64,000 nucleotides of DNA from Chloroflexota bacterium (GTDB lineage: Bacteria; Chloroflexota; Anaerolineae; Anaerolineales; Villigracilaceae): the NCBI GenBank assembly GCA_016234555.1, contig JACRBJ010000035.1:1-64000 (forward strand), written 5' to 3'. Shown here in pieces: positions 51,666 through 60,419 of the stretch. Below the pieces are notes generated by a model, which had not been told where the DNA came from, made no database searches, and worked only from the letters and a program-made list of their open reading frames with translations. Every line of letters starts with the position of its first letter. Position 1 is the stretch's first letter. The translations under genes and the position numbers were made by a program.

Positions 51666-54600
51666 CTAACACGAAAATGAAACCAAATAATCGGTTCCGC
51701 GTGAGTTTCCCAGTTCCAATTTTCCGTCCAACTGCGTAACCAGGCTGGCAATCAGTTGCAATCCAAGTGATTTTGCGTTGAATACGTCGAAGTCGGCTGG
51801 CATGCCCATCCCATCGTCCGCGACCCGCAGAGTGACGGTATTTTCGGGGTTGGCGCGCAATTCCACCTTAATCGTACCATTTCTTCCGTCAGCATAAGCG
51901 TATTTCAATGCGTTCGTAATCAGCTCATTGAGAATCAAGCCGCAGGGGATGGCTTGATCGAGTTCCAGAAGAACCTTGTCGGCTCGAACATCCAGTTGAA
52001 TCCCGGAAAAGTTCTGCCGATATGAGCGAAACAGGTCATTCGCCAGACTTTGGACATACTCGCCAAAATCGATTTTCGCCAGGCTCTGTGACTGATAAAG
52101 CTTTTCATGGATGAGAGACATCGAGCGGACACGCGATTGGCTGTCACGCAAGGTCTGTATCGCCTGGACGTCCGAGACACGGTTGGCTTGCAGGTTGAGC
52201 AGGCTGGAGATAATCTGCAAGTTGTTCTTGACGCGGTGGTGGATTTCCTTCAGCAGGACCTCTTTTTCGTGCAGCAATTCGGTCTGCTCCTCAAGCCTTT
52301 TTTGTGTTTGCTGAAGCAGGCGCGCATTTTCGATCCAAAAGCCGGCTTTATCCGCAATGGCGCGCATCAGGGCAAGCTGTTCAGGCGAAACTTGGGTCTT
52401 GTGGTTGAAGTCGTATAACTCGATCAAACCAATGCGCTCGTCCCCCTTTTCCAGGGGAAATAAAATCAGCGCTTCGACCTCCACCGTAACCGTTCCATTG
52501 CCCGTCACTTCAATTCTTTCATTTCCTTCCGAGTGCATCCAGACACTTGTCTTCCCCTCCTGAAGAGCCAGCTTCCAGGCTGCATCCTTTTCGGGATTCA
52601 TGCCGCGACTCTGTCCCATCGCCGAAATTTGATCCGAGGCTACGACATACGTGATGACCCTGTTTCGGGGTCTGTCCCATTCCGAAAAGGAGCATATATC
52701 GCCCCCGCTGACACGCAGCAGTTTTTCCTCAAGTACAAACAGGTCTTTGGCGTCATTGGCTGGCAACGGTTCGAGCAGCGACGGCGCGGCATTCAGGATA
52801 ACCTCCTCGCATTTTTGCAGACTCTTCAAGGTGAACAATTTATTATCGCCTGACATGGCGATTTCGACCAGCCCAATAACCTCTTCCTCCTCCGCATAAA
52901 GTGGAAGAATCATAACCGCCGCCCTTCCCAATTGCTCCATCCATTGCCTCTCCTCGGCTTTGAAATCACCTTGCAGGATGATTGGCTTGCCCGTCAGCAG
53001 GACTTGCCTGGTTTGGGGATAGTCGCTTAACGAGTAGGCGTCCCGTTTTTCTTCCGCCCACAATATCCTGGAATGTTCAACGCGACCATAGATCAGATTC
53101 GCCTCCCGGTCCCATTCGGAGATGTAACAGCTTTCGTAGCCGCTTAGTTCGAGTAATTGGGTGGCGAGGGTTAGCAGTACGGTATCGGGGTCCAGGGACG
53201 ACGAGGTGGCTTCTGATGCCTTTAGCAGAATATCCAGTTCCCGTGCCCGGCGGGCTTCCGCTTCGAATAGATTGGAATTTCGAATGGCAGCGGCAACCTG
53301 GTTTGCGAGGATGCTCAACGCAGGTACATCGTTTTTGTTTAACTTTGCCCCCCAAACGGCAAGCACTCCGATCACTTCGTCTTCGGTGGCAATCGGCAGG
53401 TAACAAACAGGGTCGTCCAGATTGATTCCAGCCATTTTCATCGCGGCTTTTTGCAATCCTTCCGGGATATTGGGAAGCACGTTGAAAGTGGATTTCATCA
53501 CGTCCCAATAAGTGATTTTTTCATCGATTGCCTTGGTTGTGGGCCAAAGGTGACGAGGAAGGGGTATTTCACTCAGACGATATCCCGACATTTTTTCTAT
53601 CCAGCGGACGGCGCCCTGGTGCACCGGAAGGTATCTAATTTGGAGGTATTGCTTTTTGTCGTCGAGAACCGTAATCGCGCTATCCAGTCCCATTTTTTTG
53701 AGTTCGGTTCCAACAGTCTCGAAAATCACATTGGAATCGGATGAGTTTTCAAGTTGTGATGCCACTTTTGAAAGCGCCAGGATAATGGAGTTCGAGCGAG
53801 CCAGTTCGTTCGCCCGTTCAAGTTCGCGTTCGTAGGCAAAGGCATTTTGCAGGATGCCAGCCACCTGACTGGCAAATATCGCCAAAACCGGGCTATCGGA
53901 TGGACGTAGGTCAGCGCCCCAAATTGGCATTGCCCCAATCACCCTATCCTCGACCCGTAATGGCATGATGCAGATCTGACCTTCGGAGGAAATCCCTGTA
54001 AGCTTCCATGCCTGATCGGCAATGGCTTCTGGAAAAGAAGGAAACATGCGACTGATGATTTCCCGCGGCTTTGAATACCAGATTGGCGCGTTTTCTGTGA
54101 AAACCCGCTCACCGGGCCAATACTGCTTTGAAATGACATGGCTCCTGAGGGAGACACCTGTTATTTTTTCCATCTTCCTTAACACGACGGGATTAAAGGA
54201 GACGTACCGTATAACTGCCGCTTCCTGCGACTCGTCAATCGTTGCGACAGCACAGTTCAAGCCAAGTTTGTGCAATTCAGATCCAAGAATATCGAATCCC
54301 AAATCCATGTCGGGGGCGCTGCCCAGATGCGCGGCTATGCTGGATAGCGCCGTCACAAGTTTGTTGGTGCGTGTTAATTCCCGCGTGCGTTCCTGAAGCG
54401 CCTTTCCCATCTGCTCGCGGCGGGTGATGTTACGCAGCAAAATCACCCGTCCGATTCCCTCCCGATTGGAATCCAGCACTGGTGAAACCATGACATCGAA
54501 GGTTTGCTCGACCCCGTTAACTGGCAGTGTATGTTCGCGCCCGCTTGTGCCGATATCTGAATGTTCCGCCAAAAGGCCGGTTCCCCGCTGCCAGACCTGG

Positions 54601-55436
54601 GCAATCGGCTTGCCGATGACAGTCTCCTCATCCTGACCAATGATTTGGATGGCGGCGGGATTCAGGTCCACGATGTTGTCGTTGCGGTCAAGCACCAGCA
54701 TCCCGTCCTGGATGTGCTTGAACGCCGCATCGCGCGCCACGGGTAAAACGTGCCCGCCGCGAAACATGAAAACGCCGATAAAAGCCATGATGCTGTGAAT
54801 GATTTTAAACAACTGCACAATTGAAACCGGTGCAAAAGGATTGCTGCCGCCCAATTCCAAAAAACCCGCCACAATAACCATCAACGTGCCGACGCACAGG
54901 AACAACGCCAGGTTTCTAAAATACGGATGGTTGTTCGAAATCATGCGGATCAACAAGCCCGCGGAGATAAAGTCAATCCCAAATAAATAGAATGCGAAGA
55001 GGTATCCAGGCAGCCCGGCTCCCCTGATCCACCCTGTCACAGACCCGATGGTGTTCATCCAAACCGGATCCACTTTGGGCAGGGTCAGCAGAAAAATCCC
55101 CGCCAGCAGCATTGGAAAACCCCCGACGATAATGATATTGCGCGGGTTTATCCAGCGGGTATGACCGGTGAACATAATGACAAAAAACAACCAGGCAATC
55201 GACAGGAACAGATATATCACGACCAGGATGCGGAGCCAGAATTGCATTGCATCGGGTGTTGCGCTGTTTAATGTCAGATAATAGCAGGTCAGGTCAAGCG
55301 CCATTGCCAGGGAAAAGACCCCCGCCCAACCGGTAAGTTTTGTCTGAAAGCGGATAAAGAAGAGAGTTCCCGCAGTGACTGCGATAAACGCGGCAATCAA
55401 AAACAGGGGTGTGAAGAATGACTGGGAAACAGGCAT
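51666..55436 (-). CDS. Large membrane histidine kinase with PAS, multiple GAF and HisKA_2 domains
   Basis: A 1256-residue sensor. Seven to eight membrane helices fill residues about 8-235, then a PAS domain (about 235-345), two closely similar GAF-like domains (about 370-540 and 555-725, both with IMPLRVEDRVIGAMPIWGA / YLPIATEDEVIGVLAVWGA), two further GAF domains (about 745-890 and 895-1045), a HisKA_2-type region with His1067 in KEIHHRVKNNLQII, and an HATPase_c end (ELITNALKYA, DDGMGMP). Kinases of this type usually act with the adjacent regulator, here the receiver-GGDEF-EAL protein. It would link an unknown signal to c-di-GMP turnover. Confidence 0.92.
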   Translation of the reverse strand: MPVSQSFFTPLFLIAAFIAVTAGTLFFIRFQTKLTGWAGVFSLAMALDLTCYYLTLNSATPDAMQFWLRILVVIYLFLSIAWLFFVIMFTGHTRWINPRNIIIVGGFPMLLAGIFLLTLPKVDPVWMNTIGSVTGWIRGAGLPGYLFAFYLFGIDFISAGLLIRMISNNHPYFRNLALFLCVGTLMVIVAGFLELGGSNPFAPVSIVQLFKIIHSIMAFIGVFMFRGGHVLPVARDAAFKHIQDGMLVLDRNDNIVDLNPAAIQIIGQDEETVIGKPIAQVWQRGTGLLAEHSDIGTSGREHTLPVNGVEQTFDVMVSPVLDSNREGIGRVILLRNITRREQMGKALQERTRELTRTNKLVTALSSIAAHLGSAPDMDLGFDILGSELHKLGLNCAVATIDESQEAAVIRYVSFNPVVLRKMEKITGVSLRSHVISKQYWPGERVFTENAPIWYSKPREIISRMFPSFPEAIADQAWKLTGISSEGQICIMPLRVEDRVIGAMPIWGADLRPSDSPVLAIFASQVAGILQNAFAYERELERANELARSNSIILALSKVASQLENSSDSNVIFETVGTELKKMGLDSAITVLDDKKQYLQIRYLPVHQGAVRWIEKMSGYRLSEIPLPRHLWPTTKAIDEKITYWDVMKSTFNVLPNIPEGLQKAAMKMAGINLDDPVCYLPIATEDEVIGVLAVWGAKLNKNDVPALSILANQVAAAIRNSNLFEAEARRARELDILLKASEATSSSLDPDTVLLTLATQLLELSGYESCYISEWDREANLIYGRVEHSRILWAEEKRDAYSLSDYPQTRQVLLTGKPIILQGDFKAEERQWMEQLGRAAVMILPLYAEEEEVIGLVEIAMSGDNKLFTLKSLQKCEEVILNAAPSLLEPLPANDAKDLFVLEEKLLRVSGGDICSFSEWDRPRNRVITYVVASDQISAMGQSRGMNPEKDAAWKLALQEGKTSVWMHSEGNERIEVTGNGTVTVEVEALILFPLEKGDERIGLIELYDFNHKTQVSPEQLALMRAIADKAGFWIENARLLQQTQKRLEEQTELLHEKEVLLKEIHHRVKNNLQIISSLLNLQANRVSDVQAIQTLRDSQSRVRSMSLIHEKLYQSQSLAKIDFGEYVQSLANDLFRSYRQNFSGIQLDVRADKVLLELDQAIPCGLILNELITNALKYAYADGRNGTIKVELRANPENTVTLRVADDGMGMPADFDVFNAKSLGLQLIASLVTQLDGKLELGNSRGTDYLVSFSC

Positions 55437-55605
55437 GGTTTATAAAGTCTTTTAAAGATAATCATGAACGACAGGTTGGTTTGCGCAGGCATTTGTTTTT
55501 GGATTATACAGTACTTGGACGTACGAAAAACCCCCTGTAAACTAGGAGCAAGGTGTTGAAGAATCATCCCCCACTCATGCCGACTGAATAATTCCGGCAG
55601 GAAAA

Positions 55606-55645
55606 CAATAAGTGATGGTTCCCCCATGCTGACCATCACTTATTG
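55606..55645 (-). terminator. Intrinsic terminator of the cyclic-2,3-DPG-synthetase-like gene
   Basis: CAATAAGTGATGGT and ACCATCACTTATTG (14 bp, perfect) around a 12-base loop. T-rich tails follow on both strands. The rest of the 55437-55664 gap shows nothing else. Confidence 0.75.
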
Positions 55646-55664
55646 TTTTTGATTTTCTGATCTT

Positions 55665-56987
55665 CTACTTCTTCTTCCCAAACTTCTTCGTCAGAATATC
55701 CTGCAAGGTCGGCTGACCGATTTCCTGCAATTCGTAGCGCACACGCTGGAATGGCTTTCTGATCTTGAGCACGCGGGTCAGGTCAATCGGCGTGCCGATG
55801 ATGACCAAATCCACATCGGATTTGTTGATGGTGGTCTCAAGGTCTTTGGTCTGCGCTGCGCCGTAGCCCATCGCTGGGAGGATGGGTCCCGTCTTTGGAT
55901 ATTTGGCGTAGGTTGCGGCAATCGATTTGACTGCGAACGGGCGCGGGTCGACGATTTCCTTCGCGCCGAAGCGGCGGGCGGCGATGTAGCCAGCGCCGTA
56001 AGCCATTTCGCCGTGCGTGAGGGTCGGACCATCTTCCACGACCAGGACGCGCTTGCCTTGAATCGCGGCGGGATCATCCACAAAGAGCGGGGAGGCGGCT
56101 TCGATCTGGATCGCCTTCGGGTTCAGCTGGCGGAGCGACTCGCGCAACTGGATCACATTATCTGCGTCGGCGGTATCCACCTTGTTGATGACGAACACAT
56201 CCGCCATGCGGACGTTGGTTTCGCCGGGGTGATAGGTCGACTCGTGACCGGGGCGGTGCGGGTCAGCCACCACAATTTGCAGGTCGGGGACATAGAACGG
56301 GAAGTCGTTGTTGCCGCCATCCCACAAAATGATGTCCACTTCCTTTTCGGCCGCGCGCACGATCTTTTCGTAATCCACACCGGCATAGACGATCACGCCG
56401 TTGTCGATGTGCGGTTCGTATTCCTCGCGCTCTTCGATGGTGCAGTCATGCTTGACGAGGTCCTTGTAATCGGCGAAGCGCTGGACCTCCTGCTTGACCA
56501 GATTGCCGTAGGGCATGGGATGGCGAATCGCCGCGACTTTGTAACCGAGGTCGCGCAAAATGAGCGACACGCGGCGGGTGGTCTGGCTCTTGCCTGATCC
56601 CGTCCGAACGGCACAGACCGACACGACAGGTTTGGTGGATTTAACCTGCGTGTATTTCGTTCCCATCATGCGGAAGTCCGCGCCAGCCGCCATGACAATG
56701 GATGCCTTGCGCATGACAGTTTCATGCGGCACATCGCTGTAGGCGAACACAACCTGCTCGACGCCATGCTTCTTGATCAGGGTCAGCAGTTCCTCTTCGG
56801 CGCGGATCGGGATGCCCTTCGGGTACAGGTCGCCTGCGAGTTCCTTCGGGTACACGCGCCCTTCGATGTCGGGAATTTGAGTTGCAGTGAATGCCACGAC
56901 CTCGTAGTCCTTGTTGCCGCGATAGAATGTGTTGAAGTTGTGGAAGTCACGTCCCGCCGCCCCCATGATGATGGTTTTGATAGGCAT
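55665..56987 (-). CDS. Cyclic 2,3-diphosphoglycerate synthetase-like P-loop protein
   Basis: A 440-residue cytosolic protein. The N-terminal segment KTIIMGAAGRDFHNFNTFYR and the central P-loop-like CAVRTGSGKSQTTRRV (about 125-141) are characteristic. LWDGGNNDFPFYVPDL, VADPHRPGHE and FVINKVDTADADN follow, as in GTP/ATP-dependent enzymes of this group. In methanogenic archaea the homologue closes 2,3-diphosphoglycerate into a cyclic osmolyte; bacterial members are common but poorly studied, so the activity is only inferred. TAGGAGC precedes the ATG. Confidence 0.85.
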   Translation of the reverse strand: MPIKTIIMGAAGRDFHNFNTFYRGNKDYEVVAFTATQIPDIEGRVYPKELAGDLYPKGIPIRAEEELLTLIKKHGVEQVVFAYSDVPHETVMRKASIVMAAGADFRMMGTKYTQVKSTKPVVSVCAVRTGSGKSQTTRRVSLILRDLGYKVAAIRHPMPYGNLVKQEVQRFADYKDLVKHDCTIEEREEYEPHIDNGVIVYAGVDYEKIVRAAEKEVDIILWDGGNNDFPFYVPDLQIVVADPHRPGHESTYHPGETNVRMADVFVINKVDTADADNVIQLRESLRQLNPKAIQIEAASPLFVDDPAAIQGKRVLVVEDGPTLTHGEMAYGAGYIAARRFGAKEIVDPRPFAVKSIAATYAKYPKTGPILPAMGYGAAQTKDLETTINKSDVDLVIIGTPIDLTRVLKIRKPFQRVRYELQEIGQPTLQDILTKKFGKKK

Positions 56988-57092
56988 ATTACGCTCCTAT
57001 TTTTAGCCGCACTGAGGACAGTGTCCGACACAACTCCACTTTGGATTTGAGCCATGTCGTTTTTACCCAGTACAGCATCTGATATTATAAAT

Positions 57093-57130
57093 AAAACGGG
57101 CTAAACGTGCATGGACGTTTAGCCCGTTTT
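57093..57130 (-). terminator. Intrinsic terminator abutting the argS stop codon
   Basis: AAAACGGGCTAAACGT and ACGTTTAGCCCGTTTT (16 bp, perfect) with a 6-base loop. On the minus strand it is followed by a T-rich ATTTAT stretch. It begins directly after the TAA. Confidence 0.9.
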
Positions 57131-58933
57131 TTACATGACCTCTGGCGTTTGAATGTCCAGCAGTCGCAGCGCATTTTGGATGGTTTGCTTCGCCGCCATC
57201 ACCAGCCGCAGGCGCGCGTTTCTGATTTTTTCGTTTTCCGTCTGCAGTACGTTCACTGCGTGATAGAAGGAGTGGAAGGTGTTCGCCAGATCGTAGGCGT
57301 ATGCCGCCATCACCAGCGGACGGTATTCATCAGCCGCCTGTTGAACGGATTGCGGGAAGCGGGAGATCAATTCAACCAGTTCGGTTTCATGTTTGGTCAA
57401 TTCATAATCGAAGGAAGCCTCGCTTCCAGCCTTGACCTTCTTCAAAATGGAGTTCGCCCGCACGTAAGCGTTCTGGATGTAGGGTCCCGTCCTGCCGTCA
57501 AAGGAGAGCGCCTCGTTGATATCAAAGACAATATGTTTGTTGTTATCCACCGAAAGCAGTGAGTAAACCAATGCGCCCAATCCAATCTGTGAAGCGATCT
57601 TCTCGCGCTCTTCAACGGGAACGTCTCCGCTTTTTTCTGTTTCTACAGAAAGCACACGTTTGACGGCTTCATCGTAAACATCTTTAAACAATGCTACGGT
57701 TCCACGGCGTGCTGACATGGCGCCTTCTGGCAAGGTTACATAGCCATATGAGAGGTGGCGACAATTTGACGCCTGTGGAAAACCCCACATTTCTAAAATC
57801 TTGAATACCTGTTCAAAGTGCAGGCTTTGGCGGAAATCCACCACGTAAATCGAGCGGTCTACTTTATATTGTTCAAATTTAACTTTGGCTAACGCAAGGT
57901 CTTTTGTCAGATAAAGTGACGTGCCATCACTACGTAAAACAACCGCGGTGCGATATTTTTCTTTTGTTAGTCCGAGCTTCTCATCAATTTTTACAATGAC
58001 CGCGCCGCCATTTGGACGCTCATCATCCGCGATGTTTTTCTGAATGAGCTCATCGATAATTACTTTGGATGGTTCATCTACTTCGCTTTCATAGAACCAC
58101 ACATCTATTTTTACATTTAGAATGTCTAGAATATCGCGCAGTTCTTCCAAACTCCACTCGCGGGTTTCGCGCCACAACTCACGCACGGATTTATCGCCCG
58201 CATCCCATTTGCGATACATTTCGCGCCGTTCGGCGTCATACGCTTCGCGCTGGGCGGCTTGTTCGGGCGTTTCGTTTTCCTGCTTTTCGAGCAAGGCTGT
58301 GGCTTCCACGTAGAGTTTTGCCAGCCACTGTCCGCGCTCATGCACACCTACAGGTTCATGCCCTTTGTAAAACTTATCGTAAATCCACATCACGGTGATG
58401 ACGCCCAGTCCGAGGTCGCCGGGGTACGAAGCGCGGATCGTCTTGTAGCCAGCAAATTCCACCAGTCTCGCCAGCACCTCTCCCAAAATCGTATTGCGGG
58501 CATGTCCGATGTGGAAGGAGTGATGCGTGTTTGGCTGGGCATACTCGACCATCACGGTCTCGGATTTTGCCTCGCCGCGACCGAATTCCGCGCCCTTGCT
58601 CAACACCTCATCCACAACACGGGAGGCGTAATCGGACGTCTTGAAGTAGACGTTGAGATAGCCTTTGACCGCTTCGATGTGACTGATGCCATCCACAGCC
58701 CCGATCTGCGCCTTGACCTGCTCCGCCATCTCCTGCGCCCGTTGAGGGACAGGTTTCCCCGTCCCCCTGCCTGCGCGAGCCTCGTTTGCGGCAGTCTGAA
58801 AGAAGGAGGTGGCAAAGCCCCATTCACCAGAAAAGGGAATGGGCTGCCATTTGAGTTCAGCCAGGGCGATGTCACTGGCTTCGCAGTAGGCTTTTATCTT
58901 TTCTTCGATGAGTTGTTGTTCTTGTGTAAACAT
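57131..58933 (-). CDS. argS: Arginyl-tRNA synthetase
   Basis: A 600-residue class I aminoacyl-tRNA synthetase. The N-terminal add-1 domain spans about 1-110. The HIGH motif is in HSFHIGHARNTILGEV (about residue 140), and the KMSKS-equivalent is the degenerate MSARRG, which is normal for many ArgRS. The catalytic core contains TKDLALAKVKFEQY and VVDFRQSLHFEQVF. The C-terminal anticodon-binding DALR domain ends in LRLLDIQTPEVM. The enzyme charges tRNA-Arg. The ribosome binding site before the ATG is weak. Confidence 0.95.
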   Translation of the reverse strand: MFTQEQQLIEEKIKAYCEASDIALAELKWQPIPFSGEWGFATSFFQTAANEARAGRGTGKPVPQRAQEMAEQVKAQIGAVDGISHIEAVKGYLNVYFKTSDYASRVVDEVLSKGAEFGRGEAKSETVMVEYAQPNTHHSFHIGHARNTILGEVLARLVEFAGYKTIRASYPGDLGLGVITVMWIYDKFYKGHEPVGVHERGQWLAKLYVEATALLEKQENETPEQAAQREAYDAERREMYRKWDAGDKSVRELWRETREWSLEELRDILDILNVKIDVWFYESEVDEPSKVIIDELIQKNIADDERPNGGAVIVKIDEKLGLTKEKYRTAVVLRSDGTSLYLTKDLALAKVKFEQYKVDRSIYVVDFRQSLHFEQVFKILEMWGFPQASNCRHLSYGYVTLPEGAMSARRGTVALFKDVYDEAVKRVLSVETEKSGDVPVEEREKIASQIGLGALVYSLLSVDNNKHIVFDINEALSFDGRTGPYIQNAYVRANSILKKVKAGSEASFDYELTKHETELVELISRFPQSVQQAADEYRPLVMAAYAYDLANTFHSFYHAVNVLQTENEKIRNARLRLVMAAKQTIQNALRLLDIQTPEVM

Positions 58934-58995
58934 AAGCGAAGCAATCCTGTGGATGGGCTGATTATAGTCGAGGCGGGTGGGATGGGTAACAAAAA

Positions 58996-59027
58996 AACGG
59001 GAGCGCCGCTTGGATGGCGTTCCCGTT
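58996..59027 (-). terminator. Intrinsic terminator of rpsT
   Basis: AACGGGAGCGCC and GGCGTTCCCGTT (one mismatch) followed by TTTTTTT on the minus strand. Confidence 0.85.
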
Positions 59028-59044
59028 GTATGGTTGAACTCCGC

Positions 59045-59356
59045 TTACTTGGCGGCTTTCTTCTTTTTGTCGGCGTCTTCAGCCACGGGCGGGGCGGCAA
59101 GAAATGCAGCAAGGCGCTTCATCAAGCGACCCTTGCGACGGGAGGCATTGTTCTTGTGGATCACGCCCTTTTCAGCGGCTTTATCGAGCGCGCTGATCGC
59201 GCTCAAGACTGTTTCCTTTGTTTCGGGTTCGTTCTCGCTCATGGCATTGCGGGCGGCGGTGACCGCGGTGCGGGCTGCGCCCCGGAAGACGCGGTTATGC
59301 AGGCGTTTTTTGTCGTTCTGACGATTGCGTTTGATTTGCGATTTAATGTTAGCCAA
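59045..59356 (-). CDS. rpsT: 30S ribosomal protein bS20
   Basis: A 103-residue basic ribosomal protein. NIKSQIKRNRQNDKKRLHNR at the N-terminus and AEKGVIHKNNASRRKGRL in the second half are diagnostic. A Lys/Ala-rich extension of about 15 residues follows. The start codon is TTG (59354-59356) with GGAG eight bases upstream. A UUG start is also known for E. coli rpsT, where it matters for autoregulation; whether the same holds here is unknown. Confidence 0.95.
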   Translation of the reverse strand: MANIKSQIKRNRQNDKKRLHNRVFRGAARTAVTAARNAMSENEPETKETVLSAISALDKAAEKGVIHKNNASRRKGRLMKRLAAFLAAPPVAEDADKKKKAAK

Positions 59357-59443
59357 GGTTTTTCTCCAAAAAAGACTTTCTTTTAACAGCGCCGTATTTT
59401 ACATGGGGGCGACTTATTTGTCCAGTGTATCGGCGAAGAAACT

Positions 59444-60244
59444 TTACGGGGTGTTGGTGGCAGCCGGGGCGTTGACCGGTGTCCACGTGGGGGTTCCGGC
59501 GTTGGGGTCGGGCGTGCTTGTCGGGGGACGTGTTGCAGTCGGCGTCACCATGTTGACCGGAACCAGAATTAAGTCACCGACCTTGATTGCGTTCGGGTCT
59601 GTGATGTCGTTCTCTTTTATGATGTCGTCAATGGTGCTGTTGAATAGGGCCGCGATTCCGCCGAGCGAATCTCCAGCCTGGATGACGTATTCCACTTTGG
59701 TTCCGCGTGATAGATCGGACGGGATGGGCGTGGCGGTTGGCAATTCCATGCCGGGGTTGGGCAACAGAATAACCTGTCCGGGCAAAATGTTTTGCGTCTG
59801 TGGGTCTATGCCGATTGGGAACCCTGTACTTTCGTTTATACCGCCGTATGGGTTAAGAAATAGAATGAGCTGAACGCCGTCGTCGCCGAGGTTGTAGTTT
59901 TGCGCAATGAGTTCCAGATAGTCACCTTCCTGTACGGTGTAATTGAACGGCGTCGAGAAAGTGGCGGTTGGTGTAACCGTCGGCGTTTCCGTGGCGGTTG
60001 ACGTGGATGTCGGCGTGGAAGTGCTGGTCGGGGTGTAGGTTATCGTTGGCGTGGGAGTGTCTGTAGCGAGGAGTTTGCCGATGGGTTTGCCCGGGCTTGA
60101 GAGCCACACAATTAAAGAGATTACGCCGCCTAGAACAAGCAAGCCTGCAACGATGAGGAGAATGTTGGCTCCGCCGCGCTTCCTGCGCCTGCGGAAGGAG
60201 TTGATACTGCTCGATGGAGAGGATGAAATCGGAGGTCTGTTCAT
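59444..60244 (-). CDS. Membrane-anchored protein with two LysM domains
   Basis: A 266-residue protein. A basic N-terminus (RRRRKRGG) precedes one membrane anchor (about 25-48), a long Thr/Pro/Ser-rich linker (about 60-98), a first LysM (about 102-165, YTVQEGDYLELIAQNY to ILPGQVILLP), a second LysM (about 182-228, YVIQAGDSLGGIAALF to VGDLILVP) and another Pro/Thr-rich tail. It probably tethers the membrane to peptidoglycan. AAGGAAAAC precedes ATG 60244; the open frame extends further upstream without support. Confidence 0.88.
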   Translation of the reverse strand: MNRPPISSSPSSSINSFRRRRKRGGANILLIVAGLLVLGGVISLIVWLSSPGKPIGKLLATDTPTPTITYTPTSTSTPTSTSTATETPTVTPTATFSTPFNYTVQEGDYLELIAQNYNLGDDGVQLILFLNPYGGINESTGFPIGIDPQTQNILPGQVILLPNPGMELPTATPIPSDLSRGTKVEYVIQAGDSLGGIAALFNSTIDDIIKENDITDPNAIKVGDLILVPVNMVTPTATRPPTSTPDPNAGTPTWTPVNAPAATNTP

Positions 60245-60333
60245 TTTGTTTTCCTTTTTACATGGCGTGTTTTCCAAAGTTCTTTCCCATGCAACGCAAT
60301 GTGAAAATAATTCTACCTGAAAAAGCAAAATGC

Positions 60334-60402
60334 GTATACAAGTAAACAGGTACACAGGTTTTTGACCCGTATACCTGTTTACTCTTTTACCTGTGTACCT
60401 GT
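60334..60402. repeat. Iterated ACAGGTA-type motif with alternative hairpins
   Basis: AGTAAACAGGTA (60341-60352) pairs with TACCTGTTTACT (60372-60383), while the overlapping ACAGGTACACAGGT (60346-60359) pairs with ACCTGTGTACCTGT (60389-60402). Only one pairing can form at a time. It lies between uvrA and the LysM gene. Confidence 0.6.
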
Positions 60403-60419
60403 CTGCTTGTTTCCCTTTT

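Noticed and set aside
57131..58933. Missing KMSKS motif in ArgS as a sign of inactivation
   Set aside because: Many arginyl-tRNA synthetases lack a canonical KMSKS; the MSARRG variant is normal.
58259..59386. 375-codon open frame on the plus strand
   Set aside because: Antisense to argS and rpsT, both unmistakable genes.
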